In this document: positions 28,571 to 36,558 of the stretch, in pieces
How positions within the stretch are numbered: position 1 is the stretch's first letter
Layout of the letters: every line of letters starts with the position of its first letter
NCBI GenBank assembly: GCA_027309555.1
Contig: DAIDCO010000015.1
Span: 1 to 39,886, forward strand
DNA length: 39,886 bases
From: a bacterium
GTDB taxonomy: Archaea > Thermoplasmatota > Thermoplasmata > Lutacidiplasmatales > UBA184
Direction of reading: 5' to 3'
Translations under genes and position numbers: made by a program
Notes under the pieces: generated by a model
Told to the model about the DNA's origin: nothing
Seen by the model: the letters and a program-made list of their open reading frames with translations, nothing else
The model's database searches: none

Positions 28571-28660
28571 ACCTGCGGAGGGGTCGGAATCGAAGTGAGG
28601 GTGGCGGGAGCAGGGCGCCGGTAACGGCATCTGCGCCGGCCCGCCCCTGACGACGCGCGC

Positions 28661-28680
28661 ACCCGCGCCTCGGCGCGGGT
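28661..28680. other. Perfect 9-bp hairpin downstream of the surface-protein gene
   Basis: acccgcgcc-tc-ggcgcgggt; followed by a second small inverted repeat gtcgcg-tat-cgcgac. Transcription termination role not shown. Confidence 0.4.
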
Positions 28681-28765
28681 CGCGTATCGCGACCAGGACG
28701 GGGACGCGGAGGAGTCTCCGACTCCGAGCCACCGATTCTCTGCCGTTGGGATCACCAGTGGATTC

Positions 28766-28897
28766 TTGGATGACACCCGAGAAGAGGACGAGCGTCAGGT
28801 CGAGCGGCGCCTCCGCGAGTTGCGCGCTCGAGTGAAGGCGGCGCGCGCGGCCGTGGCGACCACACCGGGACTCGCGGAGATCCTCCGGCGTGCCTAG
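28766..28897 (+). pseudogene. 5' portion of a gene fragment interrupted by the IS630-type element
   Basis: LDDTREEDERQVERRLRELRARVKAARAAVATTPGLAEILRRA*; homology to the 26559 ORF continues on the other side of the IS at 30031 (RRAAWFYARFG vs RKAGRIYARYG). Confidence 0.55.
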
Positions 28898-30000
28898 TGG
28901 GCCGTAACTGACAGACGTTGTATTTTGCGGACCTTTCGCAGGATCGTCTCGGCATCCTTGGTCCACACGAACGGTTGGGCCCTCTCATTGCTGATCTCGG
29001 CATACTCCTCGATCGCGCGCTTCAACGCCGTCACATTACGAAAACTCCCTCGAAGGAGCGCCTTCTTGGTGAGCTTCGAGAACCATCCCTCCACGGCGTT
29101 CAGCAGGGATGATCCCGTCGGGACTTGGTGCAACTGGAACCGCACATGCCGTCGGAGCCACCGCTCCACCTCCTTGGTCAGGTGCGAGCTCGCGTTGTCC
29201 ATGATCACGTGCACCGCGAGATCGGAGGGAGTTCGATCGTCGAGCCTCTGGAGGAAGGAGAAGAACTCTTGGTGCCGATGCCGATGGTGGATCTCGGTCA
29301 CCACCGTCCCGTCGAGGACATTGAGCGCCGCGAACAGGTCGATCGTTCCATGGCGGGCGTAGTCATGCGGCCGACCTTCCGGAAAGTTCGGGCCCATGGG
29401 CAGTACCGCCTGAGTGCGTTCCAGTGCCTGGACCTGGGGCTTCTCGTCCACCGAGAAGACGATCGCCCTCTCGGGAGGATTGCGGTAAAGCCCGACCACG
29501 TCGACCAGCTTCTCCTCCAAGCGAGGGTCCGTACTGAGCTTGAACGATCTTACGCGGCGGGGTTGGAGGTGGTGGTTCGTCCAGACTCGATGAACGGTCA
29601 TGTGGCTCACGCCGAGCTCGGCGGCGAGCGTGCGGGTCGACCAGTGGGTCTCCCCGCGGGGCTTGGTGTGCAGAGTTCGGTCGATGATCCGACGTACGAG
29701 TTCGGGAGGGAGTTCGGGCCGTCGGCCCGGGCGGGGAGCATCTTGGCGGATACCCGGGATACGAAGGAGGGCGAAGCGGGAGCGCCATCGGCCGACCGTG
29801 ATGGGGTTGGTGTGGAGGTCGACGACGATCTGGTGGTTGGTCTGTCCCTCGGCGGCCCGCAACACGATCTGAGAACGGAGGACCAATCGCTGGGGGATGG
29901 ATCGGCCGCGGGACCAGTGCTCGAGTTCGATACGTTCTTCGGGGGCGAGCACGATCGAGGGGGCGAGGCGCATGGAGGGCTGTAACGCAAGCAGGTACAA
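28894..30000 (-). CDS. IS630 family transposase (HTH + DDE)
   Basis: 368 aa: NHQIVVDLHTNPITVGRWRSRF (HTH), VFSVDEKPQVQALERTQ (first D), VHVIMDNASSHLT (second D), SSLLNAVEGWFSKLTKKALLRGSFRNV (E). Start could be internal Met residues. Confidence 0.92.
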   Translation of the reverse strand: MYLLALQPSMRLAPSIVLAPEERIELEHWSRGRSIPQRLVLRSQIVLRAAEGQTNHQIVVDLHTNPITVGRWRSRFALLRIPGIRQDAPRPGRRPELPPELVRRIIDRTLHTKPRGETHWSTRTLAAELGVSHMTVHRVWTNHHLQPRRVRSFKLSTDPRLEEKLVDVVGLYRNPPERAIVFSVDEKPQVQALERTQAVLPMGPNFPEGRPHDYARHGTIDLFAALNVLDGTVVTEIHHRHRHQEFFSFLQRLDDRTPSDLAVHVIMDNASSHLTKEVERWLRRHVRFQLHQVPTGSSLLNAVEGWFSKLTKKALLRGSFRNVTALKRAIEEYAEISNERAQPFVWTKDAETILRKVRKIQRLSVTAH

Positions 30001-30028
30001 TAATGTACCTACTTCAGTTACGGTCCAC
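28897..30028. mobile_element. Complete IS630-type insertion sequence with TA target-site duplication
   Basis: Terminal inverted repeats gtgggccgtaactga (28897-28911) / tcagttacggtccac (30014-30028; revcomp gtggaccgtaactga, 14/15), flanked by TA at 28895-28896 and 30029-30030; one transposase ORF. Confidence 0.93.
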
Positions 30029-30267
30029 TAGCGGAGGGCGGCGTGGTTCTACGCGCGTTTCGGGGTCAGGAGACCTCAGCACGGCACGGGGTCCCCGATG
30101 CATCGATCGGAGAGGAGAACGGCATGGGAGGACCAATCTGTTCGAGAGCCGGCGGAACCTGCGAAACGCGCGTGCGGGCGACTCTCCGCTCGTCTTCCGA
30201 TTGACGATAGACCCCTCTCGGAAGGTTTATGCCGCTCGGGCCAGCATAGCCCCATCGGCCGGGATTT

Positions 30268-31575
30268 ATGGGAGCCGCCATCGACCTTCCGACCGAACTG
30301 GTTCACTTTCTGAATCGCCCTGCGCCCCAGGCGCTGCTGGTGCGAGGGGCGCCCGGCACGGGGAAGACGATGCTGGCCTTGGCCCTTCTTCGCGCGTTCC
30401 GCGGAAGGCGGATCTACGTTTCAAGTCGAGTTCGCCGGGCCGATCTCGACCTCGATTTCCCCTCTCTTCACCAGGCGAACCAGACCGGTCCGCTATCGAT
30501 CGTCGACGTGACCGCCGCCGGTCCCGATCTCCGCGATGCCTCGCGGGCCCTGGGGACCTCCCAAGCGCTGATCAGGGCGGACGCCTCGAGCCGCGGCCTC
30601 CGTGCGCTCCTCTTGCCTCCGGAAGTTCTGGCGGCCTGGAGCCAGACCTCACCGGCCACGCCCGCCCTCATTGTGCTGGACTCGTGGGATGCGCTCGTCG
30701 AACGGCATGTCGGGAGCGCAAGCCGAGCCGACGAGGGTCTCCCCTCGCGCGCAGAGGTCGAGCGGATTGCGCTCGCGCAGATGGCCGAAGGTCCGGTCTT
30801 CCTCGTATTCGTGGTGGAACATCGCGAAGCCAGCCAGCTCGAGTATCTTGTCAACGGCGTCGTGACAATGGAGCGGGAGACCCGCAACGACCGAGTGGAA
30901 CGCTGGCTGCGCATCGACAAGCTTCGGGGGACGCGCATCACCCATCCGTCGTATCCGTTCTCGTTGGAAGGGGGTCGATTCCAGTGCATCACGCCTCTGC
31001 GGCACGACCTGCCGCCTTCCTTCAGCCGCATCGATCCGGAGCCCGGCCGTTCGCCGGGTCAGATATGGCCGGGCTCGGCCGACTATGCTTCGTTGTTCGG
31101 ATGGCTTCCCATCCACAAACTGACGCTCATCGAACACGATGCCGAGGTCCCGCTGGCCGCCGTGAACCTGCTGCTGAATCCGATCCAGAGCCACGTCTTC
31201 CAGCGGGGGGGCCGCATCTTTCTCGTGCCCCCACCCGGTATCCATCCGGTCGATGTATGGAACCTCTACAAGGAACGGGTCCCGAAGGAGGCATTCCTTC
31301 GCCAAGTGCGGATTCTCGGCATGCTGGCGCGCGATGAATCGGAGGACCTCGCCCCTGTGATGCTCCCGCTTCCATCCGGGAACGTGGACGGCTACAACCC
31401 CCGGACTCCCGAGGCCGCGAAGTTCTTGCGTGAGGATTCCAACCCCGAGACCCCTAGCCTCGGGCTCATTTGGATCTCGGGCTTGAAGTCCATCAACTCG
31501 TTGGTGCCCGGTACGTACACCGCCGAAACGCTCCGTTCTCGCGCCGTTTCAACGTCTCCCGAGCCGCCGCTTTAG
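30268..31575 (+). CDS. RAD55/KaiC/GvpD-like RecA-superfamily ATPase
   Basis: 435 aa: ALLVRGAPGTGKTMLALALLRAFRGRRIYVSSRV (Walker A), PALIVLDSWDALVE (Walker B), VEHREASQLEYLVNGVVTMERE. Confidence 0.75.
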   Translation: MGAAIDLPTELVHFLNRPAPQALLVRGAPGTGKTMLALALLRAFRGRRIYVSSRVRRADLDLDFPSLHQANQTGPLSIVDVTAAGPDLRDASRALGTSQALIRADASSRGLRALLLPPEVLAAWSQTSPATPALIVLDSWDALVERHVGSASRADEGLPSRAEVERIALAQMAEGPVFLVFVVEHREASQLEYLVNGVVTMERETRNDRVERWLRIDKLRGTRITHPSYPFSLEGGRFQCITPLRHDLPPSFSRIDPEPGRSPGQIWPGSADYASLFGWLPIHKLTLIEHDAEVPLAAVNLLLNPIQSHVFQRGGRIFLVPPPGIHPVDVWNLYKERVPKEAFLRQVRILGMLARDESEDLAPVMLPLPSGNVDGYNPRTPEAAKFLREDSNPETPSLGLIWISGLKSINSLVPGTYTAETLRSRAVSTSPEPPL

Positions 31576-31615
31576 AGCGCTCCCGGCGCTCGATCCCCCG
31601 GAGGCCTCATCGCTC

Positions 31616-32485
31616 ATGCTCGTCGATCCGTCGTCCGTACCCGGGGGCGTGCCGGACACGCCGGAGCTTTGGGACCCGCTCCCGTACGAGGCCTCCGATA
31701 GCCCCGTCCTCCCGTTCCCTCTCCGCGTCCGACCCGTCCGGCGCCCCCGGGGGAGCCGGACCGCGCCCCTCCTACCGTCCGAGCCGGCGCTGTTCCCCTG
31801 GCTCGCCCGCCGGCTCGCTCCCGGAGAGGCGACGCTCTGGACCGGCCCCCGGGTCGCGATCGAACCGGTCCTCGAGCTCCTCTACGCGGGAAACGCGGTG
31901 GTCCACGGCCGGATCTCCCTCCTCGAAGGGGCGAACCGATTTCATCCGTACCGCATCGGCGAACTCGGACGGGCGTTCGGGGTCGATGCCGCCCGGACGC
32001 TCGAGGGGATCCGGCTCGCCCGGGCGTTCACCGTCTACCAGATGGTCGCCCTGGTCGACGGCTGGGCCGCCGAGGCGCGTCGCCACCCGCCGACCCTGCT
32101 CGTCGGCCACGACCTCCCCGCGCTCTTCGCGGACGCCGAGGTCCCGGTCGAAGAGCGGGCGGCGCTCCTCCGCCACATCGCCCGCGCGCTCCTTCCGCTC
32201 CTGGAGGCGGTCCGCGTCCCTCTGCTCCTTACGCTCGGGCCCGACGGATTCGCCGGGTTCCCCGGCCTCGCGGACGAGGGACCCCGCTGGGCGGATGTCG
32301 TCACGTTCGCCCGTGGGCCGGCCGGCTTGCATCTGCGCGCGCTCCGGGACGACGCCCGGCTCTCGCTCGTGCCGCGACCGGCCGGCCAGCGCGGGATCGA
32401 CGAGTTCGGCGGCGGGTCCGCCGAGGAGGTGATCCCGTGGGACGTACCGCCCCGACCTACCGTCAGGCGCTCGAAGAGCGGATGA
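31616..32485 (+). CDS. RadA/RecA-fold paralogue lacking Walker A (ImuA-like candidate)
   Basis: NAVVHGRISLLEGANRFHPYRIGELGRAFGVDAARTLEGIRLARAFTVYQMVALVDGW resembles the RadA core '..DTENTFRPERI...A...G.D...L.NI..ARAF..' but the position of GPxxxGKT reads TLWTGPRVAIEP. Confidence 0.7.
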   Translation: MLVDPSSVPGGVPDTPELWDPLPYEASDSPVLPFPLRVRPVRRPRGSRTAPLLPSEPALFPWLARRLAPGEATLWTGPRVAIEPVLELLYAGNAVVHGRISLLEGANRFHPYRIGELGRAFGVDAARTLEGIRLARAFTVYQMVALVDGWAAEARRHPPTLLVGHDLPALFADAEVPVEERAALLRHIARALLPLLEAVRVPLLLTLGPDGFAGFPGLADEGPRWADVVTFARGPAGLHLRALRDDARLSLVPRPAGQRGIDEFGGGSAEEVIPWDVPPRPTVRRSKSG

Positions 32486-32691
32486 AGCGCTGGGATGAGT
32501 TCGCGCGGCTCCTGACGACGCCCGAGGAGCGCGCCGCGTTCGAGCTCGTCCGCACCGGGGCTCGACGCTACGCTGCCCAGGCGACGTACGTCGGCAGCCC
32601 CGATCTTCTCGAGTCGATCCTCCTCTCCGTCCTCACCGACCTCGCCGCGCGGATCCGCGTCGAGCCTCCGGAGCGGGCGGCGCACCGCTAA
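32437..32691 (+). CDS. Small helical protein between the RadA-like and PolB genes
   Basis: 84 aa from GTG with near-perfect Shine-Dalgarno gaggaggtgatc (32424-32435); overlaps upstream gene by 49 nt. Confidence 0.75.
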   Translation: MGRTAPTYRQALEERMKRWDEFARLLTTPEERAAFELVRTGARRYAAQATYVGSPDLLESILLSVLTDLAARIRVEPPERAAHR

Positions 32692-32705
32692 CGGGGGAGG
32701 GGGCG

Positions 32706-35030
32706 ACGCCGACGCCCGACGGCTGGCTCCTCGATATCACCGAGAGCGAGGACGGCCGCTCGGTCGTCCTCTGGGTGAAGTCGCGACGGACCGGACGGGT
32801 TCGCCGCACCGCGGTCGAGTACCGCCCGCCGTTCCTCGTCACCGGGGCGCGCCCGGCGCTCGCCGACCTCGCCCGGCACCTCGCGCGCCGACCGACCGTC
32901 GCGCGCGTCGACCTCGGGTCGGGCCGCCCGTCGCTCTTCGACCGACGCCGTTCCCCGGTCCTCACCGTGACGGCCGAGCGGAACCCGGACCGCCGGACGC
33001 TCGCCCGGGAGGTCGACGCGTTCGGTCGCTACGAAACGTTCTCGCTCTACGACGTCGACCTCGCCCCGCCGCAGCTCTATCACCTCGACCACGCGCTCTA
33101 TCCGTTCGCCCCCGTCACGGGAGCGGGCGCAGCGCTCGTCGCGACCGAACCGCCCGAGACGATCGACTACGCCCCGCCCCCGCTCCGCCTCGCGCGGCTC
33201 GAGGTCCGCCTCGCCGGGCAGCGCCGGGGCCGCCTTCCCCCGCCGGACGGCCGGATCGGGTCGGTCCGGCTCGGGGAGACCACCCTCGAGGGACCCGAGG
33301 AGGATCTGCTGCGCGCGCTCGTCGACGAGGTCGCGCGGAGCGACCCGGACATCCTGCTCACACAGGGCGGCGATTCCTTCGACCTTCCGTGGCTCTACCG
33401 TCGGGCGGCAGCCTGTGGGCTCTCCCCGGCCGAGTTCGCCCTCGGCCGGGAACGGGTCGGCTTCCGGCCGTCCCGGCCCGCCGGCGCGTTCGAATCGTAC
33501 GGTCGGGTCCTCTACCGGTCCGCGTCGTTCCCGCTGCCCGGCCGGTTCCACATCGACCGGGAGAACTCGTTCCTCTACGACGACGCCGAGATCGCCGGTC
33601 TCGTCGATGCCGCCCGGCTCTCCCGCCTCTCGCTCGCGACCGTGGTCCGCCAGTCTCCGGGGACCTGCTTCACGGCGATGGAGATGGCCCACGCGCTCGC
33701 GCTCGGCGCGCACGTGCCGTGGAAGAAGAACCGCCCCGAAGGGTTCCGCCGGGCGGACCGTCTGGTCGCCGCCGACCGCGGCGGCGTGATCTTCCTCCCG
33801 CCGGTCGGTGTCCACGACCACGTCGACGAGTTCGACTTCGCGAGCCTCTACCCGCACATCATGGTACGAAAGAACCTCTCGGCGGAGACGCTCGAGTGCC
33901 GCTGCTGCCCGAGGAGCCCGATCCGGGCGCCGGGGCTCGGCTACCGCTCCTGCACCCGGCGCGTCGGGCTCATTCCCCGTACCCTCGCGCCGCTGCTCGC
34001 CCGGCGGCTTGCCTACAAGGCGGCCCTGAAGCGGCCCGGCCTCCCCGCGGAGGAGGCGTACCGTCTCCGTCGCCGCGTGAAGATGCTGAAGTGGATCCTC
34101 GTGACGGCGTTCGGCTATCAGGGCTACCGCAACGCCCGCTTCGGCCGGATCGAGTGCCACGAAGCGATCAACGCCTACGCACGGGAGCTCATTGCGTCGC
34201 TCCTCCCCCCGGCCGAGCGGGCCGGCTACTCGGTCCTGCACGGGATCGTCGATTCCCTGTGGCTTCGGCCGACCGACCTCGCACGGCCGCCGGACCCCGA
34301 GCGGTTCGCCGCCCGGATGAGCGAACGCTTCGACCTGCCGCTCGGCTACGAGGGCCGCTACCGCTGGATCGTGTTCCTGCCGGCGGTGACGCACGGGCTC
34401 GGGGTGCCGAACCGGTACTACGGGCTCTACGAGCACGGAGAGTTCAAGCTCCGCGGGATCGGCGGCCGTCGTCACGACACTCCCGGGCTCGTCCGGCGGT
34501 TCGAGAGCGAGGTGCTCTCCCTGTTCCGGGCGGCGCGGGACGCGGACGGGGTGCGGGCGCTGCTCCCCCGGGCGCTCGCCCGTGCCGACCTCATCGCCGC
34601 TCGTCTCGCGGCGGGCGATTGGCCCGTCGAGGAGCTCCTCGTGAGCCACCGGGTCGGTCAGGCGCCCGAGGCGTTCGTCACCTTCACCGATTCGGTCGCG
34701 GCGCTCCGCCAGCTCGCCGACGCGGGCGCCCCGCGGGGAGCGGGAGAGGTCGTCCGCTTCGTCCTGCTCGATCGAGAGAGCCGCTCGTTCCGCCGCCGGG
34801 TGCGCGTCGCGGAGATGCTCACGGGGGACGAGCGGTACGACGCGGGGGCGTACCTCGACCTCCTCGCGCGGGACGCCGAGACCCTTCTCGCCCCTCTCGG
34901 GGTCGACCGAGCGACGCTGCTCGAGCGCTGGGGCGCCGACGAGGCCTCGCCGCGCGGCCCGTACCGTTCGCCCGAGCGGGCCGGGCAACTCGAGCTCGCG
35001 TCCGCGTCGGGCCCCGAGCGGACCTTTTAG
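32706..35030 (+). CDS. Family B DNA polymerase, PolB2 (Dpo2)-like with altered exonuclease and motif C residues
   Basis: Motif A DEFDFASLYPHIMVRKN; motif B region LKWILVTAFGYQGYRNARFG; motif C HGIVDSLWL (YGDTDS expected); ExoII-like DPDILLTQGGDSFDLPWL. First canonical start in frame is GTG 32775, but PolB-like sequence DGWLLDITESEDGRSVVLWV starts upstream; in-frame ACG codons at 32706/32712 follow a gggggaggggg tract. Confidence 0.85.
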   Translation, partial: TPTPDGWLLDITESEDGRSVVLWVKSRRTGRVRRTAVEYRPPFLVTGARPALADLARHLARRPTVARVDLGSGRPSLFDRRRSPVLTVTAERNPDRRTLAREVDAFGRYETFSLYDVDLAPPQLYHLDHALYPFAPVTGAGAALVATEPPETIDYAPPPLRLARLEVRLAGQRRGRLPPPDGRIGSVRLGETTLEGPEEDLLRALVDEVARSDPDILLTQGGDSFDLPWLYRRAAACGLSPAEFALGRERVGFRPSRPAGAFESYGRVLYRSASFPLPGRFHIDRENSFLYDDAEIAGLVDAARLSRLSLATVVRQSPGTCFTAMEMAHALALGAHVPWKKNRPEGFRRADRLVAADRGGVIFLPPVGVHDHVDEFDFASLYPHIMVRKNLSAETLECRCCPRSPIRAPGLGYRSCTRRVGLIPRTLAPLLARRLAYKAALKRPGLPAEEAYRLRRRVKMLKWILVTAFGYQGYRNARFGRIECHEAINAYARELIASLLPPAERAGYSVLHGIVDSLWLRPTDLARPPDPERFAARMSERFDLPLGYEGRYRWIVFLPAVTHGLGVPNRYYGLYEHGEFKLRGIGGRRHDTPGLVRRFESEVLSLFRAARDADGVRALLPRALARADLIAARLAAGDWPVEELLVSHRVGQAPEAFVTFTDSVAALRQLADAGAPRGAGEVVRFVLLDRESRSFRRRVRVAEMLTGDERYDAGAYLDLLARDAETLLAPLGVDRATLLERWGADEASPRGPYRSPERAGQLELASASGPERTF

Positions 35031-35052
35031 TCCCCCGCACGGTCCGGCGTCC

Positions 35053-36558
35053 GTGCCGGACCGCGGGCGCCGACGTACCTCGCGGTCCCGCTCGCGGGTC
35101 CGCATCCGCCGTCGGACGCCCGGAGGAGCGACCGCGGTACGGTCCCCCGCGGAGCGGGCCGTGTCGATCCGCGCGAGCGTGGAGTGCGGGCTTGTGTCGG
35201 ACCTCGGCCCCCTCCTCGCCGCCCTGAACGACCCGGTGCCCGGGATCCGCGAGACCGCCGCGGTCGCGCTGGGGATCCTCAAGGACCCGCGGGGACGTTC
35301 GTCGCTCTCGGCCGCACTCTCCGACCCGGACGCAAAGGTCCGCGCCGCCGCCGCCGACGCGCTCGGGGCGATCGGCCACGGCGAGAGCCGGGGCGCGCTC
35401 GAGTCGGCGCTCGAGGACCCCGCGCCGGGCGTGCGCGTGAGCGCGGGATACGCGCTGGCCCGGCTCGCAGACCCGCGCTCGGTGGCCCCGCTCTCCGCCC
35501 GGGTGGACGACGCGATGCCCGAGGTGCGCCGGGCGGTCGCGGCCGCGCTCGGCCAGGGCGGGACCCCCGAAGCGCGGCGCCTGCTCGAGCCCTTGCTCGA
35601 GGACCCGCAGGACCGGGTGCGGCGGGAGGCGCTGCTCGCCTTCGGACGCTCGGCGGGGCCCGCGGAGCTCCCGACGATCCGGGCCCGCCTCTCGGCCCGT
35701 TCCCGACGGGTCCGCGTCGCGGCCGCGATCACCCTCGGCCGACACCGCGACGCCGAGAGCGTCACGGCGCTCCTCGGTCTTCTCCACGCGCGCGAGACGT
35801 GGGAGAAGCCCGCGGTCCTGGTCGCCCTAGGGCGGATCGGCTCCCCCGCGGCCGTCCCCGAACTCGCCCGCGCGGCCGACCACCCGGCGCACTGGGTCCG
35901 GGTCTGCGCGATCCACGCCCTCGGCGAGATGCGGGCTCCCGAGGCCCGGTCCGTCGCCCTCGCCCATCTCACCGATACCGCGTGGTCCGTACGAGGCGCC
36001 TCGGCCGTGGCGCTCGGCGAGGTCGGGTGGCCCGCGGACCTCTCCGTGCTGCTCGCCCGTCTCCGAGACGAGCACCCATGGCCCCGCCGGGGCGCGATCT
36101 ACGCCCTCGGCCGCCTCGGCCTTACGGAGGCGGCTCCCCGCATCCGCGAGGAGCTCGGTGATGCGGCGGCCGAGGTACGGCTCGCGGCGGTATGGGCGCT
36201 CGGCTGTCTCGCGGACGACGGCGCTCGGGAGGAGCTCGTGCGACTCCTCTACGAGTCCCACCCGGTCGACCGCGCGACCCCAGCCCCTCGGGCCGAGGAG
36301 GAGAGCTCACTTCGGTCCGACGCGGAGAGCCGGCTCTTCGACGCGGCCGTCCAGGCGCTCGGGCGCCTCGCCCACGGCGTGCCCGACGCCCTGATCCACC
36401 GGGCGCTCGTCGACGCGCGGGGGCGCCTGACCGAGGAGGAGCTCGACCGGGCGGCGCGACTTCCGCTCCCCGAGATCGGTGCCGACCGGCCCCCCCCGAC
36501 TGTGCGTCTCCTCTTCGATGCGGCGATCCCGAGCTCGGGGGAGGACGACGACTCGTGA
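35053..36558 (+). CDS. HEAT-repeat (PBS-lyase-like) protein
   Basis: About 31-residue repeats e.g. LLAALNDPVPGIRETAAVALGILKDPRGRSSLSAALSDPDAKVRAAAADALGAIGHGES...; GTG at 35053 lies about 26 nt after ccttttag (35023-35030). Confidence 0.85.
   Translation: MPDRGRRRTSRSRSRVRIRRRTPGGATAVRSPAERAVSIRASVECGLVSDLGPLLAALNDPVPGIRETAAVALGILKDPRGRSSLSAALSDPDAKVRAAAADALGAIGHGESRGALESALEDPAPGVRVSAGYALARLADPRSVAPLSARVDDAMPEVRRAVAAALGQGGTPEARRLLEPLLEDPQDRVRREALLAFGRSAGPAELPTIRARLSARSRRVRVAAAITLGRHRDAESVTALLGLLHARETWEKPAVLVALGRIGSPAAVPELARAADHPAHWVRVCAIHALGEMRAPEARSVALAHLTDTAWSVRGASAVALGEVGWPADLSVLLARLRDEHPWPRRGAIYALGRLGLTEAAPRIREELGDAAAEVRLAAVWALGCLADDGAREELVRLLYESHPVDRATPAPRAEEESSLRSDAESRLFDAAVQALGRLAHGVPDALIHRALVDARGRLTEEELDRAARLPLPEIGADRPPPTVRLLFDAAIPSSGEDDDS

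Noticed and set aside
28895-28897. In-frame TAG as pyrrolysine or read-through codon
   Set aside because: TAG is part of the IS/target junction in a fragmentary gene; no evidence for amber decoding in the window.
32688-35972. 1094-aa minus-strand ORF
   Set aside because: Antisense to the PolB-like and HEAT-repeat genes; low-complexity Arg/Gly/Glu/Pro composition typical of spurious ORFs in high-GC DNA.
35170-36400. Repeat-rich DNA
   Set aside because: Explained by HEAT-repeat protein coding periodicity, not by a DNA-level repeat array or CRISPR.
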